Source: an uncultured cyanobacterium
GTDB taxonomy: Bacteria; Cyanobacteriota; Vampirovibrionia; Gastranaerophilales; Gastranaerophilaceae
Assembly: GCA_945836835.1 (NCBI GenBank)
Contig: CAMAML010000094.1
Location: forward strand, 1 to 5,723
Length of the DNA stretch: 5,723 bases
Direction of reading: 5' to 3'
In this document: one piece after another, positions 5,313-5,723 of the stretch
How the letters are laid out: the number at the start of each line of letters is the position of its first letter
Position numbering within the stretch: the stretch's first letter is position 1
Translations under genes and position numbers: made by a program
Notes under the pieces: generated by a model
The model's input: only the letters and a program-made list of their open reading frames with translations
Databases searched by the model: none
Told to the model about the DNA's origin: nothing

Positions 5313-5723
5313 TCAGCTCAAGTGTTCATCAAACACTTCCCAATCAAAATTCTGATTGCGAGCAAAGTCTAAAAGTGCGTTTTCATCCAAATTCAGAAGC
5401 TTTTCAAACGCAACTTCAAAGTTGTCCTCGGGCGAGATGTTCAAAATCGGCAAAAATGATTCATAAGCAAGTTTTGCGACTTTTGCGTCGTAGTTTATCG
5501 CAAGCGTTTTAACCCCCGTTTTTAATGCAACAAGAACGGCATGGAACCTCATCGCAATCATGTATTCCAGCCTCGAAATCTTTATTATAACATCGTTTTG
5601 GGCAAGGTTTTTTATGATTGAAGTTTTAATCTTCGGGGCTAAAGTCTTTAACATTTTCTCAAATTTTTTGCAGATTTCCAAGTCCAAAGAGTTTTGGAAA
5701 ACGTACAGTTCAATTTTTCTGTC
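5313..5723 (-). CDS. csaB: Polysaccharide pyruvyl transferase (CsaB-like), C-terminal part, cut by window edge
   Basis: The frame runs open on the - strand from the right edge to a TGA at 5313-5315, giving 136 visible residues; the start and the N-terminal two-thirds lie outside. A TTG at 5687 is internal, since the frame continues beyond it. Counting from the edge, residues 53-86 hold the diagnostic block: SRLEYMIAMRFHAVLVAL, then GVKTLAINYDAKV, matching the family's GMRLHA...GVP..A..YDPKV with Arg59 and His61 at the conserved RxH. The family (PF04230 type) transfers pyruvate from phosphoenolpyruvate to a sugar in a wall polymer; in CsaB systems the ketal-pyruvylated polymer anchors SLH-domain proteins. 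Here Pro of YDPKV is Ala. The C-terminal tail (about 95-136) is a variable helical extension. CsaB rather than another pyruvyl transferase is likely but not proven from a fragment. Confidence 0.82.
   Translation of the reverse strand, partial: DRKIELYVFQNSLDLEICKKFEKMLKTLAPKIKTSIIKNLAQNDVIIKISRLEYMIAMRFHAVLVALKTGVKTLAINYDAKVAKLAYESFLPILNISPEDNFEVAFEKLLNLDENALLDFARNQNFDWEVFDEHLS
5320..5338. repeat. Perfect inverted repeat over the csaB 3' end
   Basis: AAGTGTT (5320-5326) and AACACTT (5332-5338) form a perfect 7-bp stem with a 5-base loop, within the last codons of the pyruvyl transferase. On the - strand it is not followed by T's, so it is not a normal intrinsic terminator. It could protect the mRNA 3' end or be chance. 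Confidence 0.45.

Noticed and set aside
5276..5512. Plus-strand open frame of 78 codons inside the pyruvyl transferase
   Set aside because: It lies antisense over a clear pyruvyl transferase coding region, starts in the T-run with no ribosome site, and its product has no recognisable features.
1..5723. CRISPR array, tRNA, rRNA, insertion sequence or known anti-phage system
   Set aside because: No regularly spaced repeats, RNA-gene signatures, transposase or recognised defence catalytic domain was seen on either strand. The DUF4145-like domain alone is not enough to call a defence system.

Overview
The window looks like a chromosomal piece from a host-associated, moderately AT-rich bacterium. 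My best guess is the Melainabacteria/Vampirovibrionia side of Cyanobacteriota (Gastranaerophilales-like). This rests on the style of the hypothetical proteins: small membrane proteins with a Phe-centred N-terminal motif (TFSG, SFTG, SFG) behind a disordered Asn/Ser-rich leader, a style I associate with that lineage. A CsaB-type pyruvyl transferase at the edge is compatible. The assignment is inference; there is no rRNA or marker gene.

Layout. Six genes lie on the + strand and one partial gene on the - strand. (1) 3-896 is a 5'-truncated membrane protein, read open to the window edge. (2) 896-1681 overlaps it by one base (TAATG) behind a strong Shine-Dalgarno. The two share architecture and look like diverged tandem copies. 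(3) 1777-2484 is a third lineage-type membrane protein behind its own good sigma-70-like promoter (TTGCCA-16-TATAAT). (4) 2607-3500 is a protein with a Met/Asn/Tyr/Gly-rich N-terminus and a glycine-zipper hydrophobic C-terminus, closed by a clear intrinsic terminator. (5) 3585-4274 encodes a DUF4145-like helical domain, a very lysine-rich linker and a C-terminal transmembrane anchor. (6) 4360-5184 is a PlsC-like lysophospholipid acyltransferase. (7) From 5313 to the right edge, on the - strand, is the C-terminal part of a polysaccharide pyruvyl transferase, probably CsaB, convergent with (6).

How it fits together. The right part is envelope-related: phospholipid acylation and pyruvylation of a cell-wall polymer. 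The left part is a run of unrecognised, probably membrane-bound proteins. I see no CRISPR array, tRNA, rRNA, transposase or recognised defence system. The most distinctive items are the set of small membrane proteins with an N-terminal Phe-Gly-type motif, the tail-anchored DUF4145 protein, and two genes (5 and 6) whose predicted -10 boxes end 6-7 bases before the ATG, implying leaderless mRNAs.
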